A stretch of DNA of 64,000 nucleotides from Thraustochytrium sp. TN22 (GCA_013306675.1 JABLUY010000071.1:1-64000), one strand, 5' to 3'; shown: positions 43,329 to 53,524, counted from the first letter of the stretch. A program made the numbers and translations. The notes: a model not told the origin generated them from the letters alone.

Positions 43329-45884
43329 ATGGCGGAGGCCAGGCAGGCGACGGATGTGTACTATGTGCAGAAGAGGCACCTGCGCATGCGGCATGAGGGG
43401 TACTACACGTTCACGCTGTCCGTGCCGACGCTGGGCACGCTGGCGGCGCAGGCAGGGCTGTTCACGCACCGGCTCAAGTACTCGCTGCTCAACCGGCTGT
43501 GGCCGGCGTCGCCGCTGACGCTGGTGTCGGTCATGTCGGGCGTGACATACATGACGGTGTCGGCCAAGGGCGACTCGTGGGTGCGGTCCGGCTGGCTGGC
43601 CGAGGCGCTGTGGCGCGCCGACACGGCCATCGGCCGCATCAACCCGCTGCACGAGCACCTGTCCACGGAGGTGCGCGTCGGCTACCTGGCGGCCTCGGCC
43701 GCCTTTGTGGGCATGCTCGGTATCGTGTCGGTGGAGCGCATGCTGCTGCGGGTGCTGCTGAGCTGGCAGGGCTGGCTCTTGGGGGGCGCCAACGGCGTGG
43801 TGCTCAAGATGTGGGGCGCCGGCGTCAAGATGCTCACCGGCAGCAAGAACCTGACGTACGCCTTCCACATGAGCCTGCCTACACTGCCGCTGCCCAACCT
43901 CAAGCGCACGTGCGGCCGCTTCCTGGACTCGGTGCGCGCGCTCTACGACGACGAGGAGTATGCCAAGATGGAGGCCCTGGTGCGCGACTTTTTGGCCGGC
44001 GAGGGCCCGCGCCTGCAGCGCTACCTGTGGCTCAAGTGGCTGACCAGCTCGAACTACGTGCTGGACTGGTGGGAGCAGTACGTGTACCTGGCGGGCCGCT
44101 CGCCCATCATGATCAACTCGAACTACTACGTGCTGGACTCGAAGAAGCGCCCGACCACGAACCAGCTCGAGCGCGCGTCGAACCTGTGCCACCACTTTTT
44201 GCGTTTCAAGGACCTGGTCGAGAGCGAGACGCTTGAGCCCATGACCATCCGCGGCACCATCCCGCTCTGCATGATGCAGTACAAGCGCATGTTTGGCACC
44301 TCGCGCGTGCCGGGCCGCGACATGGACGAGCTGCAGCACGTGGACCGCTCCCGCTACTTTGTCGTCTGCTGCAAGGGCCTCTTCTACAAGCTGCCCTGCT
44401 ACCACGGCGCGCGCGGCACCATGCTCACGCCGTACTCGCCCGAGGAGATCCGCGAGCAGCTCGAGGTCATCGAACAGCACGCGCGCCGCCACGTCAAGGA
44501 GACCCCGGACGCGTCCAAGTCCTCGCCCACCAACGCGCCGCTGCGCCGCGGCAACCGCATCCAGTCCTTCGAGGACCTCGTCGTCATGGACCAGCTCCGC
44601 CAGCAGCAAGGCGGCAGCGGCACGCTCGGCCACTCCGCCTCGAGCACCTCGCTGCAGCAGGCGCTGCACGCGCCCGCATCCGCCGCCAAGCGCTCCCGCC
44701 AGGGCCGCAGCAACCTGGCCGTCTTCACCGGCGGCCCGCGCTCGCGCTGGGCCGAGGTGCGCGAGGTCTACTTCTCCGACGGCATCAACCGCAAGAGCCT
44801 CGAGACCATCGAGAAGGCCGCCTTTGTGCTCCACCTCGAGGACGTCCAGTTCTCCTCGCTCTCTGAGCAGGCGCTCTACGCGTTCTGCCAGAACGACTCC
44901 ACCTGGTACGACAAGTCCATCAACATGATCGTCTACAAGGACGCCTACACCACCCTCAACTGCGAGCACGCCTGGGCCGACGCCCCGGCCATCGGCCACC
45001 TCTGGGAGTTCAGCCTGCTCTCCGAGCTCATTCAGTACGAGGGCAAGAAGCCTGCCGCGCCCGCCAAGCCGGCCAAGCGCAAGCCGCTCATGCCGCCCAC
45101 CCTGCTCAAGTTCGTCATCGACGAGGAGCTCCAGGTCGCCATCGACCAGGCCCACTCCTTCGCCAACGAGATCGCCTCCGACGTCGACCTGCGCGTTGTC
45201 GAGCACCTCGACTACGGCGCCGGCCTCATCAAGAAGAAGGCCAAGTGCTCCCCGGACGGCTTCATCCAGATGGCGCTGCAGGCCACCTACTTCGCGCTCA
45301 CCAACCGCCTCGACCTCGTCTACGAGTCTTCCATGACGCGCCTCTTCCGCGGCGGCCGCACCGAGACCACGCGCTCCCTCAGCACCTCCTCGGCCGCTTT
45401 CGTGCACGCGTTCTCCGCGCTGCGCTCTGGCGCGCCCGGCGCGCCCACCAAGGACGAGGTTATCGCCCTCCTTCGCAAGGCCACCGTCGAGCACGCCCAG
45501 CAGAACAAGGAGTGCATGGCCGGCAAGGGCATCGACCGTCACCTCTTTGCTCTCTACGTCGTCTCGCGCGGCCTCGACGTCGACTCCGAGTTCCTCAAGT
45601 CCGCGCTCTCCATCCCCTGGACGCTCTCCTCCTCCCAGCAGCCCCAGGCGCAGACCAAGCTGCGCGACGAGCTCTCCAAGGAGGCTGCCGAGGGCTTCGT
45701 CTCCCCCGGCGGCGGCTTTGGCCCCGTCGCCGAGGCCGGCTATGGCATCTCCTACATGTTCGCCTCCGAGGACCAATTCTTCTTCCACATCTCCTCCAAG
45801 AAGTCCGCGCCCGAGACATCCACCGAGCGCTTCTCCGACGAGCTCATGAACGTGCTCGCCGACATGTCCAAGCTCTTCGATTAG
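43329..45884 (+). CDS. CPT1: carnitine O-palmitoyltransferase 1-like
   Basis: An 851-residue protein from ATG 43329. Two hydrophobic segments near residues 50-80 and 115-140 resemble the two membrane spans of CPT1, the outer mitochondrial membrane enzyme that makes acyl-carnitine from acyl-CoA. The choline/carnitine acyltransferase domain starts near residue 170. His547 in LNCEHAWADAPAIGHLWEF is the catalytic His (mammals have EHSWADAP). GRTETTRS, a Ser/Thr pair that binds carnitine, and a C-terminal PGGGFGPVAEAGYGISY complete the set. A Ser/Gln-rich loop (about 420-460) looks like an insertion. The protein is long for a peroxisomal or matrix carnitine enzyme, supporting CPT1. Malonyl-CoA sensitivity cannot be read from the sequence. 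Confidence 0.93.
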   Translation: MAEARQATDVYYVQKRHLRMRHEGYYTFTLSVPTLGTLAAQAGLFTHRLKYSLLNRLWPASPLTLVSVMSGVTYMTVSAKGDSWVRSGWLAEALWRADTAIGRINPLHEHLSTEVRVGYLAASAAFVGMLGIVSVERMLLRVLLSWQGWLLGGANGVVLKMWGAGVKMLTGSKNLTYAFHMSLPTLPLPNLKRTCGRFLDSVRALYDDEEYAKMEALVRDFLAGEGPRLQRYLWLKWLTSSNYVLDWWEQYVYLAGRSPIMINSNYYVLDSKKRPTTNQLERASNLCHHFLRFKDLVESETLEPMTIRGTIPLCMMQYKRMFGTSRVPGRDMDELQHVDRSRYFVVCCKGLFYKLPCYHGARGTMLTPYSPEEIREQLEVIEQHARRHVKETPDASKSSPTNAPLRRGNRIQSFEDLVVMDQLRQQQGGSGTLGHSASSTSLQQALHAPASAAKRSRQGRSNLAVFTGGPRSRWAEVREVYFSDGINRKSLETIEKAAFVLHLEDVQFSSLSEQALYAFCQNDSTWYDKSINMIVYKDAYTTLNCEHAWADAPAIGHLWEFSLLSELIQYEGKKPAAPAKPAKRKPLMPPTLLKFVIDEELQVAIDQAHSFANEIASDVDLRVVEHLDYGAGLIKKKAKCSPDGFIQMALQATYFALTNRLDLVYESSMTRLFRGGRTETTRSLSTSSAAFVHAFSALRSGAPGAPTKDEVIALLRKATVEHAQQNKECMAGKGIDRHLFALYVVSRGLDVDSEFLKSALSIPWTLSSSQQPQAQTKLRDELSKEAAEGFVSPGGGFGPVAEAGYGISYMFASEDQFFFHISSKKSAPETSTERFSDELMNVLADMSKLFD

Positions 45885-46835
45885 GCCTAGACAGACCCAT
45901 CTGATGTTGAATGATGATTTGTTGATGACGCCGCCGAGAGAAGGCCTACTAAAGCTAGCGCCTCGTAACGTGCGTCGACTGGCGACTGGACGGACTCGAC
46001 AGTCTCTCGCACTTCTTCCCGCAAGCGCCTCGAGCTCTAGCTGCTAAGTAGCGCCGCATGTATCGAGCCTCGCGTCATTTGTCTGCGCTGGGGTGCGCGA
46101 CACGCTCTTGCGACATTCATAGCTTACGCGTGGCTCCTGCACTGCGACTGCCCACCTATTGAACCATCATCAGCCAGTCGGCGCCAGTCGTCTGCAGCGC
46201 GCGTTCCACGAGTCACACGCATTGGCACCAGCACAGATGAAGCACAGTAAGAGCAATTACCGCTCATCATCGTGTCTCAGGCTGGCGTGCAGCGTCGTGG
46301 CGTATCATCTTATGTTAGGCCCACAAGCTTCGTACAGTACCCGGTACACACTCGACTCGCAACCCATTTCTCAAACCCGTTCCTCGAGGCGCCTCTGATC
46401 AGCGCGCCGCCTCCCGCCGCCTGCCAAGGCTACCAAACTCGCTGTCAAGGCCGAGGCACGCGCGCGACCCGGGGCTTGACGGCATGCGCCCCTCGGCTGG
46501 CCGAGCCAGCGCGTGCAGTGCACCGCGGCGGCCGGCCAGCGCGCGCCCTTGCCGGCCGCCGCGCGTCTTGACTGCAGCAGACCTTCCGGCCGCGCGGCGG
46601 GGCGAGGCGAGGCGAGGCGAGGCGAGGCGAGGCGTGGAGAGGCGAGGCGGCGCGGCGCGGCGCGGCAGGGCAGCGCGCGGCAGCGCGACGGGCGCGGGCG
46701 CGGGCGTGGGCGCGAGGGAGCGGCGCGAGGGAGCGGCGCGGCGGCAGCTCGCTCGGCCCGCGCGGGCTTGGACCTTCCTTTCAAAGGCGCGTATAGCGAG
46801 AGCGACTTGGAGAGCGGCAAGTAAGCTAGGGCAAG
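45885..46835. other. intergenic region between CPT1 and the C2-domain gene
   Basis: 951 bp. The left 500 bp has balanced composition with nothing recognised; the right end contains the GGCGA array (46601-46667). The two genes run in the same direction. Confidence 0.5.
46601..46667. promoter_or_regulatory. GGCGA-to-GGCGC pentamer array upstream of the C2-domain gene
   Basis: Six GGCGA units, then GGCGT, GGAGA, two GGCGA/GGCGG units and GCGCG units. The period stays at 5 bp over about 65 bp. It ends about 170 bp upstream of ATG 46836. Confidence 0.65.
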
Positions 46836-49091
46836 ATGGAGTGGCTCACGTCGCGCGTGGACTCGGCGGCGTCGCTGCGGCACCGCAAGAGCAAGCGGAG
46901 CAGCAAGCGGCGCAGCGTCAAGTATGCCCCCGGCGTGCGCGTGCTGCTGGACCGCGCCGAGGACCTGCCGGCGGCGGACCGCAACGGGCTGTCGGACCCG
47001 TACGTGGTGTTCCGCATCGGCAAGTTGAGCAAGCACAAGTCGGGCGTGGTGCGCGAGACGCTGAACCCGACGTGGCTGGAGGAGTTCTTCATGGCGTGCC
47101 CTGAGCACACGTCCATGCCGCTGTCGATCGAGGTGCGCGACAAGGACCCGCTGAGCTCGGACTTTCTCGGCTCGGCCGAGCTGGACCTCTCGGAGCTCAC
47201 CGTGGGCGAGGGCCCCACCGACTTCACGGTGGAGCTGGACAACAAGGGCGAGCCGGCCGGCCGCGTGTTTCTGCGCATCGAGCGCGCGGAGGAGGTCATC
47301 GAGAAGCTGCGCAACAAGGACAAGGTGCGCAAGTGGGCCGTGCCGACGGGCGACCGCAAGGTGGTCGTGGAGCTCATCCAGGCACGCGACATTCTGGCGG
47401 CCGACTCCAACGGCTACAGCGACGGCTACTGCGTGCTCAGGCTCAACAAGACCAAGCACACGAGCCGCGTCGTCAAGCGCTCGCTCAACCCCAAGTGGCG
47501 CCAGCGCTTCGAGTTCCCGCTCAAGGAAGGCGACCCGACCGTCTTGCAGGTCAAGGTCATGGACTGGGACATGCTTAGCCGCGACGACCCCATCGGCGAG
47601 TTTGACGTCGACCTCAGCGAGCTGCAGCCCAAGATCGTCAACGACAAGTGGTACAAGATCAAGCATCAGGGCGAGCCGGCCGGCAATGTGCACATGCTCA
47701 TCACCGTCATCGACCTCGACTCGCTCGAGCTCACCCCCGAGCAGCGCGAAGACATGGTCGGCACGGTCCGCGTGCACTGCATCCAGGCCCGCGACCTGCG
47801 CGCCGCCGACATGAACGGCCGCTCGGATCCCTACGTCGAGCTCTCGCTCGGCAATGCGCGCCTCCGCACCAAGGTCGAGCAGAAGACGCTCTCTCCGTTC
47901 TGGGACTCCGTGCTCGAGCTCCCGGCCAAGGACATCTTCTCGTGCCTCGAAGTGGTCGTCTGGGACGAGGACCGCGGGTCCAAGCCCGACCACCTCGGCT
48001 CGCTCTCCATCCCGCTGCTCGACATCCGGAACGGACAGACCGAGTGGTTCGCGCTCAAGACGCCCGACCTGCTGCGCAAGGGCCAGGGCGAGCTCCAGCT
48101 GGCGCTCCACCTGGATTACCGCTTCAAGGCCTACCTCGGCATCATCAAGCGGCGCGACGTCAACTACATGGAGAAGCCGGCTCCGTTCTCGGTGCGCCGC
48201 CTGCGCAACGCCATCAACCGCCTCAACGCCAGTGGTCTTGTGGCGCTCGAGGGCCTGCTCCTCGTGAACGACGTCATGCATTGGAAGTTTGGCCCGGGCC
48301 CCAGCATCGCCGGCATGCTCATCTGGGCTCTCGTCTGCCTTCTCTTCCGCCCCTTTATGGTTCCGGCCGCCGTCGTCGCCGGCATGATTGCCCAGTACTT
48401 TCTCGACTACAAGGGCACCGACGTGATCGTGGACGAGCGCGGCCTGGTCGTCACCACCTTTGACGATCGCGGCATCGCCGGCCGCGAGCCGCGCATCATC
48501 GGCAACCTTGACGTCCTCGACGTCGACGAGACCCTTGATGACGACAATCTTCTGCTCGACGATGACGACGACAACGATAGCCACGGCACCGAGGAGGAGG
48601 ACAACGACGAGGACGCAATCGCCGGTTCCGCGCCCCGCTCCCAAGGCAAGAAGAAGAAGAAGGCCAAGAACAAGCGTGGCCCGCGCAAGGGCTTCCGCGA
48701 CCAGCTCAACATGCTGCTGGAGATCGCGCGCGAGGCCCAGGCCATGCTCGAGTTCCTCGCCTCCATGTCCGAGCGCTTCAAGAACCTGTTCAACTGGTCC
48801 GTGCCGCAGGCCACTGGCATCATCGCCATTGGCCTCTCGCTGCTCTCCGTCGTTCTCTTCTTCATTCCCTGGAATATCCTCGTCCTCCTGTACGGCGAGT
48901 TCAAGTTCGCCAAGAACGCCTATCGCAAGTTCATCCGCCCGCACAGCAAGTTCCACCAGCCCATGAACGAGGCGCTCGAGCTCCTCAAGCGCATTCCTTC
49001 CGACATTGAGAAGGTCCAGCGCCAGCGCATCGTCACCACCGACCTCACCGTCAAGAAGAACCGCCGCCTGCTCGCCGCCTTTCGAGGTTGA
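46836..49091 (+). CDS. MCTP-like multiple C2-domain and transmembrane protein
   Basis: A 751-residue protein from ATG 46836 after a short basic start. Three C2 domains lie at about residues 30-130, 170-270 and 312-415, each with the DxNGxSDPY-type loop (AADRNGLSDPYV, AADSNGYSDGYC, AADMNGRSDPYV) and a second Asp loop (VRDKDP, VMDWDML, VWDEDRG), so all three could bind calcium. The second has Gly for Pro after SD. A C-terminal region follows with a hydrophobic hairpin (about 495-530), a poly-acidic and KKKKKAKNK block, and a second hairpin (about 665-695, IIAIGLSLLSVVLFFIPWNI). That is the architecture of MCTPs, ER proteins that tether membranes at contact sites. Extended synaptotagmins have the membrane hairpin first, so they fit less well. 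Confidence 0.9.
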   Translation: MEWLTSRVDSAASLRHRKSKRSSKRRSVKYAPGVRVLLDRAEDLPAADRNGLSDPYVVFRIGKLSKHKSGVVRETLNPTWLEEFFMACPEHTSMPLSIEVRDKDPLSSDFLGSAELDLSELTVGEGPTDFTVELDNKGEPAGRVFLRIERAEEVIEKLRNKDKVRKWAVPTGDRKVVVELIQARDILAADSNGYSDGYCVLRLNKTKHTSRVVKRSLNPKWRQRFEFPLKEGDPTVLQVKVMDWDMLSRDDPIGEFDVDLSELQPKIVNDKWYKIKHQGEPAGNVHMLITVIDLDSLELTPEQREDMVGTVRVHCIQARDLRAADMNGRSDPYVELSLGNARLRTKVEQKTLSPFWDSVLELPAKDIFSCLEVVVWDEDRGSKPDHLGSLSIPLLDIRNGQTEWFALKTPDLLRKGQGELQLALHLDYRFKAYLGIIKRRDVNYMEKPAPFSVRRLRNAINRLNASGLVALEGLLLVNDVMHWKFGPGPSIAGMLIWALVCLLFRPFMVPAAVVAGMIAQYFLDYKGTDVIVDERGLVVTTFDDRGIAGREPRIIGNLDVLDVDETLDDDNLLLDDDDDNDSHGTEEEDNDEDAIAGSAPRSQGKKKKKAKNKRGPRKGFRDQLNMLLEIAREAQAMLEFLASMSERFKNLFNWSVPQATGIIAIGLSLLSVVLFFIPWNILVLLYGEFKFAKNAYRKFIRPHSKFHQPMNEALELLKRIPSDIEKVQRQRIVTTDLTVKKNRRLLAAFRG

Positions 49092-49260
49092 TTCCGGCGA
49101 TGCGGTTCGATATTCCATGCGCGCCATCGCTCGCGCTCGTCTAAGATTTTGAACAACAAAGGCCCGCCGCCACCGCCGGGGTGGGGAGGGGGAAAATCAA
49201 ATCATGTGATCAGTCAGATTTCGACGCTCGCCGCCGCTGCCGCAGCCGCCGCCGCCGCCC

Positions 49261-50718
49261 TCACGGCTCCAGAGCTGCGCCCGACCCAGCCTGCCGAGGG
49301 TCGATAATGCGGTTGCTGCGGTGCCGTGTGAGCCCGGTGCCGGGCATGAAAAACGGCAGGAGGACGCGCGCAAAGACGTAGTCCTCGAGTTCGTCGAGCA
49401 GCTCGTCGAAGAGGTTGTCGCGCGTGCCCCGCGCGCCCACGAGAGCCACGCGCACGCGCTCCGTCTTCTCCCGACTCAGGTGAAGCGAGATGATGGAGTC
49501 GTCCGACAAGAAGATCTCGTAAATGAGGCGCGCGCGCTGCAGTGCCTCGCGGCCGTTGCCGCGCTCGTGCGCCGCCTTGAAGCGACCTGTCGCCTCCAGA
49601 AAGGCGATGGTCTCCGGGAAAAAGGCGCCCTCCACGAAGAGCTCAAAGTCGTCCTTGAGATCGACGCTCTGGTCGATCTGGTCCAGCGTGATGCTCGTGG
49701 GCCGCGCCCGATACGTGCGCAGGACCTGCAGCGGGCACTGCACGGTGAACATGACGATGAGCGCCACCACGCCCAAGTGCACCCAGTCGAACTTGCCGTG
49801 GGCACGGAGCTCACCGGGGTCCATGTAGCTGAGCGCGAGCGAGGCGAAAAAGACGCTCACCGCGAACCAGTCGAAGCGCAGCTCCTTGAGCAGGTCCAGC
49901 GAGTCCGGCGCGTTCCGCAGCGAGTACAGCGCCACCAGCCCCAGCGAAGCGAAGACGATGGCCTGGAGCAGGACAGGCTCCAGCACGTCGTCGTCCAGGC
50001 CACAGCCGCGGCAGTTCTTCCCGTACGGGCCCTCTGCCGCCCCGGAGCGCACCGTCGCGATCAGCAGGCCCGGCGTGCCGAGCAGCGCGAGCAGGATGAG
50101 CCCCATAGCGTCCGACTGCGCGAAGTACGCCGCTCGGATCTCCTCCACTACGCCCTCGTCCGCCACCACCACGTCCGGCCGCGCCGTATCGGTCTCCTGC
50201 ATGTTGCCCTCCTTGTCCATCTTGACGTCGATGCCTACCTGAAGCTCGTTGCGCCCGCGAATGCATCGCATGCACCGCCATGGCGACACAAAGGCCCACA
50301 CCATGGCGAACAGGCTGGGCCGCTTGAACATGTAGGCGCGGCCCGCCAGCTCCACGCCCACGAGCTCGTCCTGCAGCAGCGACGCAAATTGAGAGCGGTT
50401 CTTGAACGCGTACAGCCGCGCCACCACCGGCCCCATGCCCAGCGGCACGAGCTGCAGCGAGAGCCACAGGAAGGCATCGCACGGCACCTCGTCCGGCCCG
50501 TAGTGCATGAGCAGCTCGCCCCAGACCAGGCACGCCGTCAGCCCCAAGGTCGACAGCACCACCAGACCAAAGTTGCGCTTGCGAAGCAGCGGGTGCATTC
50601 TACGCGGCACCCATGCCACCAATCCGGCCGAGAAGTACACCACGCCTAGCACGAAAATCAACAGCCCGACGCTGCGGTTGCCCGTGTTGAGCTGCACCTC
50701 CGCCACCGGGCACGACAT
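49261..50718 (-). CDS. seven-transmembrane RGS protein (AtRGS1-like layout)
   Basis: A 485-residue protein from ATG 50718 (MSCPVAEVQL); an upstream frame with GTG is repeat-derived. Seven hydrophobic segments can be counted between about residues 15 and 340, including SVGLLIFVLGVVYFSAGLVA, FGLVVLSTLGLTACLVWGEL, and one at VALIVMFTVQCPLQVL. An RGS domain then runs about 355-462: DDFELFVEGAFFPETIAFLE, a ARLIYEIFLSDDSIISLHLS helix pair, and NLFDELLDELEDYVF, the conserved RGS ending. A receptor-like 7TM part fused to an RGS domain is the Arabidopsis RGS1 layout, which accelerates GTP hydrolysis by G-alpha at the plasma membrane. A long loop (about 130-200) and 250-270 has Cys. RGS assignment is by pattern. 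Confidence 0.82.
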   Translation of the reverse strand: MSCPVAEVQLNTGNRSVGLLIFVLGVVYFSAGLVAWVPRRMHPLLRKRNFGLVVLSTLGLTACLVWGELLMHYGPDEVPCDAFLWLSLQLVPLGMGPVVARLYAFKNRSQFASLLQDELVGVELAGRAYMFKRPSLFAMVWAFVSPWRCMRCIRGRNELQVGIDVKMDKEGNMQETDTARPDVVVADEGVVEEIRAAYFAQSDAMGLILLALLGTPGLLIATVRSGAAEGPYGKNCRGCGLDDDVLEPVLLQAIVFASLGLVALYSLRNAPDSLDLLKELRFDWFAVSVFFASLALSYMDPGELRAHGKFDWVHLGVVALIVMFTVQCPLQVLRTYRARPTSITLDQIDQSVDLKDDFELFVEGAFFPETIAFLEATGRFKAAHERGNGREALQRARLIYEIFLSDDSIISLHLSREKTERVRVALVGARGTRDNLFDELLDELEDYVFARVLLPFFMPGTGLTRHRSNRIIDPRQAGSGAALEP

Positions 50719-51332
50719 TTTCGCTCCCGCGCCCTCGGCCGCGCCGTAGGCCGCGCCAGGCCGCGCCAGGCCGCGCCAGGCCGCGCCAGGCCGCGTCGCT
50801 CGCTCTCGCCGCCGCCGCTCCGCCGCCGCCGCCGCCGCTCCCGCCGCTCCCGCCGCCACTCCCGCGCGCGGCGCGCTCCGCGTATTTGCTTTGCTGGGCG
50901 TGCGCAAACTTGCGCGCGCGTGCGGCGCGGCACGCGCTCAGCCTGCCGCTGTAGGCAACGTTCACGTTTACGTCAGGCGGACGCCGTCAGCCAGCCTGAG
51001 AGCCTGCCTGCGTGAGGAACAACAACGCCCAGCCGCGAGCGACGCGGTGGACACAGCACAGCACTGGCAGCCATGCGCCTTCGTCCGTGCTACCACTGTA
51101 ACTATCAGTAAGTTGGTGATAACTAAGTTACTGTTGACAGAACAACGCCCGGAGGCGGCTCTTGCTTGGCTTGGCTAGTTTTTTAGAAAGGGTGGGGCAG
51201 GAGAAACGTGCACAACGCGGAGCGACCGCGGAGCAACCAACGGTGAGCCTTCGTGTACACGGCATTGCAAGATGTCCTTTTAAGATATACACGATCATGA
51301 TGCCGGCCCACGGACTCGCCGCTGGCAGCGAT
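50719..51332. other. intergenic region between 7TM-RGS and sulfatase
   Basis: 614 bp, including the pentamer array and GCC runs near 50810. The right half has balanced composition and no recognised gene; it is 3' flank of the sulfatase. Confidence 0.5.
50739..50797. promoter_or_regulatory. CCGCGCCAGG decamer (double pentamer) array, 20 bp upstream of ATG
   Basis: Four perfect copies of CCGCGCCAGG at 50751-50790 with partial units on both sides. Each decamer is two 5-bp units. On the gene strand it reads GGCGCGGCCT. Confidence 0.65.
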
Positions 51333-53081
51333 TCAGCTGCGTAGAACCTGTGCAACGAGCGAGTCCTGAGGATGATGCTCGCCACTGCTGTTGTCAGCGC
51401 TGACGGCGTCGGCGTCGGCGTCGGCGTCGTCGAGGCCAACAAAGGGACCGTAGAAGCCACGGTAGCGCTCACGGAAGACCTTGCAAGAGGCGGGCGACGC
51501 GTGGCCGCGGTCCGGGTCGAAGTTGCTCTTGTTGAGCTCGGCGAGGCGCGCCATCATGCGGGCGACGATGTCCGGGTGGTCCGCGGTGATCTCATGGTCC
51601 TCGGTTGGGTCGGCGAAGATGTCAAAGAGGCAGCCATCCTTGCAGTTGCGGCCGGGGCGCAGCGTGTTGATGACGGCCTGCGGGCCGTAGCCCGGCGCGT
51701 GCACGTCGAACATCATGTGGTCCTCGATGAGCGCGGACGTGTTGGGCAGCTTGAGCGCGCCGTCCGTGCCGGTGACGAGCTTGAAACGGCCCTGGATGAG
51801 CGTCTTGCGCGAGATGTGCAGCTCGGTGCGCTTGGCGTCCTCGCCCACGTCCTCGCCCATGAGCGTCTTCCAGTGCGAGACGCTGTCGACGGGCGGCAGG
51901 CCGGCCGCCTCGGCGCGCGCGTCGTGCGGGTCCAGGCCGGCTGCCTCGCACAGCGTGCCGTACCAGTCGGCGATGTGCACGTAGTCCTCAAGCTTGGTGC
52001 CTCGCACCTTGAGTGGCAGGACGCCGCCCGACACGAAGGCGTTGACGCGAATGCCGCCTTCCCAGTCCGAGAGCTTGCCGCCGCGCAGCGGAAGATTGTT
52101 GGCCGCTCCGAAGATGACGCCGCCCTCGTAAGGGTCCTTGACGCCGTAGATGGGGCCGCCGTTGTCACTGCTGAGGACCACGAGCGTGCTGTCCCACATA
52201 TCCTTGCGCTTGAGCTCGCTCACCATGTCGCCCACGACGCGGTCCATGTACGAAGTCATGGCGGCATAGCGGCGGCGGTGCTTGTTGAGCAGAAAGAGGT
52301 AGTGCTTCTCGTCCTCGCGCGGGATCTGCAGTGGCGTGTGCACGGAACGGAAGCTGTGGAAGAGCAGCAGCGGGTGCGACGGGTCGTGTTCCCGGATCAC
52401 GCGCAGCGAGTTATCTGCGAACATCTCGTCCTCGTACGCCGTGCCGTTGCGCCCGTGCGCCGGTGCCGTGCCGTTCCACAGGTCCACCAGGTGCGGCTCG
52501 TGCGCGTCGCACAGATCGGGCGCCACGACCGAGCCGGACGTCAGCGTCTGCGACCACATGTCGTTCGCATGATGAAAGTAGAAGAACGAGCTGTCCGTGT
52601 ACCCACGGCCGGCCGGCGTGTGGTCCCAGGTCGCCATGCCGGCGTCCCACTTGCCCGTCATGTGCGTGCGGTAGCCCGCCTCGCGCAGCCTCGCGGCGAT
52701 GCCCGTCATGTTGCGCGGGATGCCGCTGAAGCCGCTCACCGGATCCGCCGGGTTCACGGCGATCGGATTGATGTTGTCCACGCTCACGTGCACCGGCAGG
52801 CGCCCCGTCTGCAGGCTGCACCTGCTCGGGCTGCAGTAGTTGTACGTGTAGTGCCTGTCCAGCTCGATGCCCTCGCGCACGAGCCTGTCCAGCGACGGCG
52901 TGCTCACCTCGGCATCGCTCTCGCCCGCCAGCCGCGCGCGGTGGTAGCCCACGTTGTTGAACCCGAAGTCGTCCACCAGGATGAGCAGCACATGCGGCTT
53001 GATCGCTGTCGCAGCCGCGCCGCTCGCCGCGGCTAGCAGCAGCAGCACCAGCACCAGCAAGGGTGGCGCCAAGGGCAGCAT
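51333..53081 (-). CDS. secreted type I sulfatase (arylsulfatase B-like)
   Basis: A 582-residue protein from ATG 53081 with a strong signal peptide (MLPLAPPLLVLVLLLLAAAS). HVLLILVDDFGFNNVGYHRA holds the metal-binding Asp pair. CSPSRCSLQTGR contains the C-x-P-S-R motif whose Cys83 is turned into formylglycine, so the cell should have a formylglycine-generating enzyme. GYRTHMTGKWDAGMATW has the conserved Lys. A VVLSSDNGGPIYG block gives the second metal-binding Asp-Asn. This order is typical of arylsulfatase B/I/J relatives, which remove sulfate esters from glycosaminoglycans or algal sulfated polysaccharides. N-linked sites (NMT, NGT) support the secretory route. The natural substrate is unknown. 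Confidence 0.92.
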   Translation of the reverse strand: MLPLAPPLLVLVLLLLAAASGAAATAIKPHVLLILVDDFGFNNVGYHRARLAGESDAEVSTPSLDRLVREGIELDRHYTYNYCSPSRCSLQTGRLPVHVSVDNINPIAVNPADPVSGFSGIPRNMTGIAARLREAGYRTHMTGKWDAGMATWDHTPAGRGYTDSSFFYFHHANDMWSQTLTSGSVVAPDLCDAHEPHLVDLWNGTAPAHGRNGTAYEDEMFADNSLRVIREHDPSHPLLLFHSFRSVHTPLQIPREDEKHYLFLLNKHRRRYAAMTSYMDRVVGDMVSELKRKDMWDSTLVVLSSDNGGPIYGVKDPYEGGVIFGAANNLPLRGGKLSDWEGGIRVNAFVSGGVLPLKVRGTKLEDYVHIADWYGTLCEAAGLDPHDARAEAAGLPPVDSVSHWKTLMGEDVGEDAKRTELHISRKTLIQGRFKLVTGTDGALKLPNTSALIEDHMMFDVHAPGYGPQAVINTLRPGRNCKDGCLFDIFADPTEDHEITADHPDIVARMMARLAELNKSNFDPDRGHASPASCKVFRERYRGFYGPFVGLDDADADADAVSADNSSGEHHPQDSLVAQVLRS

Positions 53082-53524
53082 CCTCGCTCGCGCGTCCTGG
53101 CTTGACGCTGCGAGCTCACGCTAACTCAGCTGCTTTGGCAAGAAAGAAGTCTGCCGGTGCTTTCGGGCTCGCGCTACGGCGCGACGCCGCGCGATCATGA
53201 TCGTCCCCGAGCTGGGCCAGTCCGAGTCCGCCCGTCGGCGAACGCAGCAGTGTGACACTGCTCCTGGTCAGAGTAAGCGGCTACTACGGCGCCCCCAAGC
53301 GCGGCTCACAGGCTCTACATGCGCCGACAGCGCCGACCTTCTGTGGGCGGGGTCCTCGGAAACGTAACTTAGTCAAACGAGGGCACATTGGCACGCAGGC
53401 GGCCCAAAGCGGGCACAAACTTGAGTGAGCAACCAGCAAACGAAGAACAAATCGAATTGTCGGTCAATGATCAATCAGTTGCTAATTGGCTGGCAGCAGC
53501 AACACGGCGGCAGCCTGCGCTCCT
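53082..53524. other. intergenic region upstream of the sulfatase
   Basis: 443 bp. CTTGACGCTGCGAGC near 53101 recalls the TTGACGC seen at the dioxygenase and Rab1 elements. No pentamer array and no gene seen. Confidence 0.45.

Noticed and set aside
43272-45788. 838-codon minus-strand frame opposite CPT1
   Set aside because: Same GC3 effect; the translation is Val/Leu/Glu/Arg-rich and without any domain.
46371-49127. 918-codon minus-strand frame opposite the C2-domain gene
   Set aside because: Shadow of the MCTP-like gene; no motif of its own and its upper part crosses repeat DNA.
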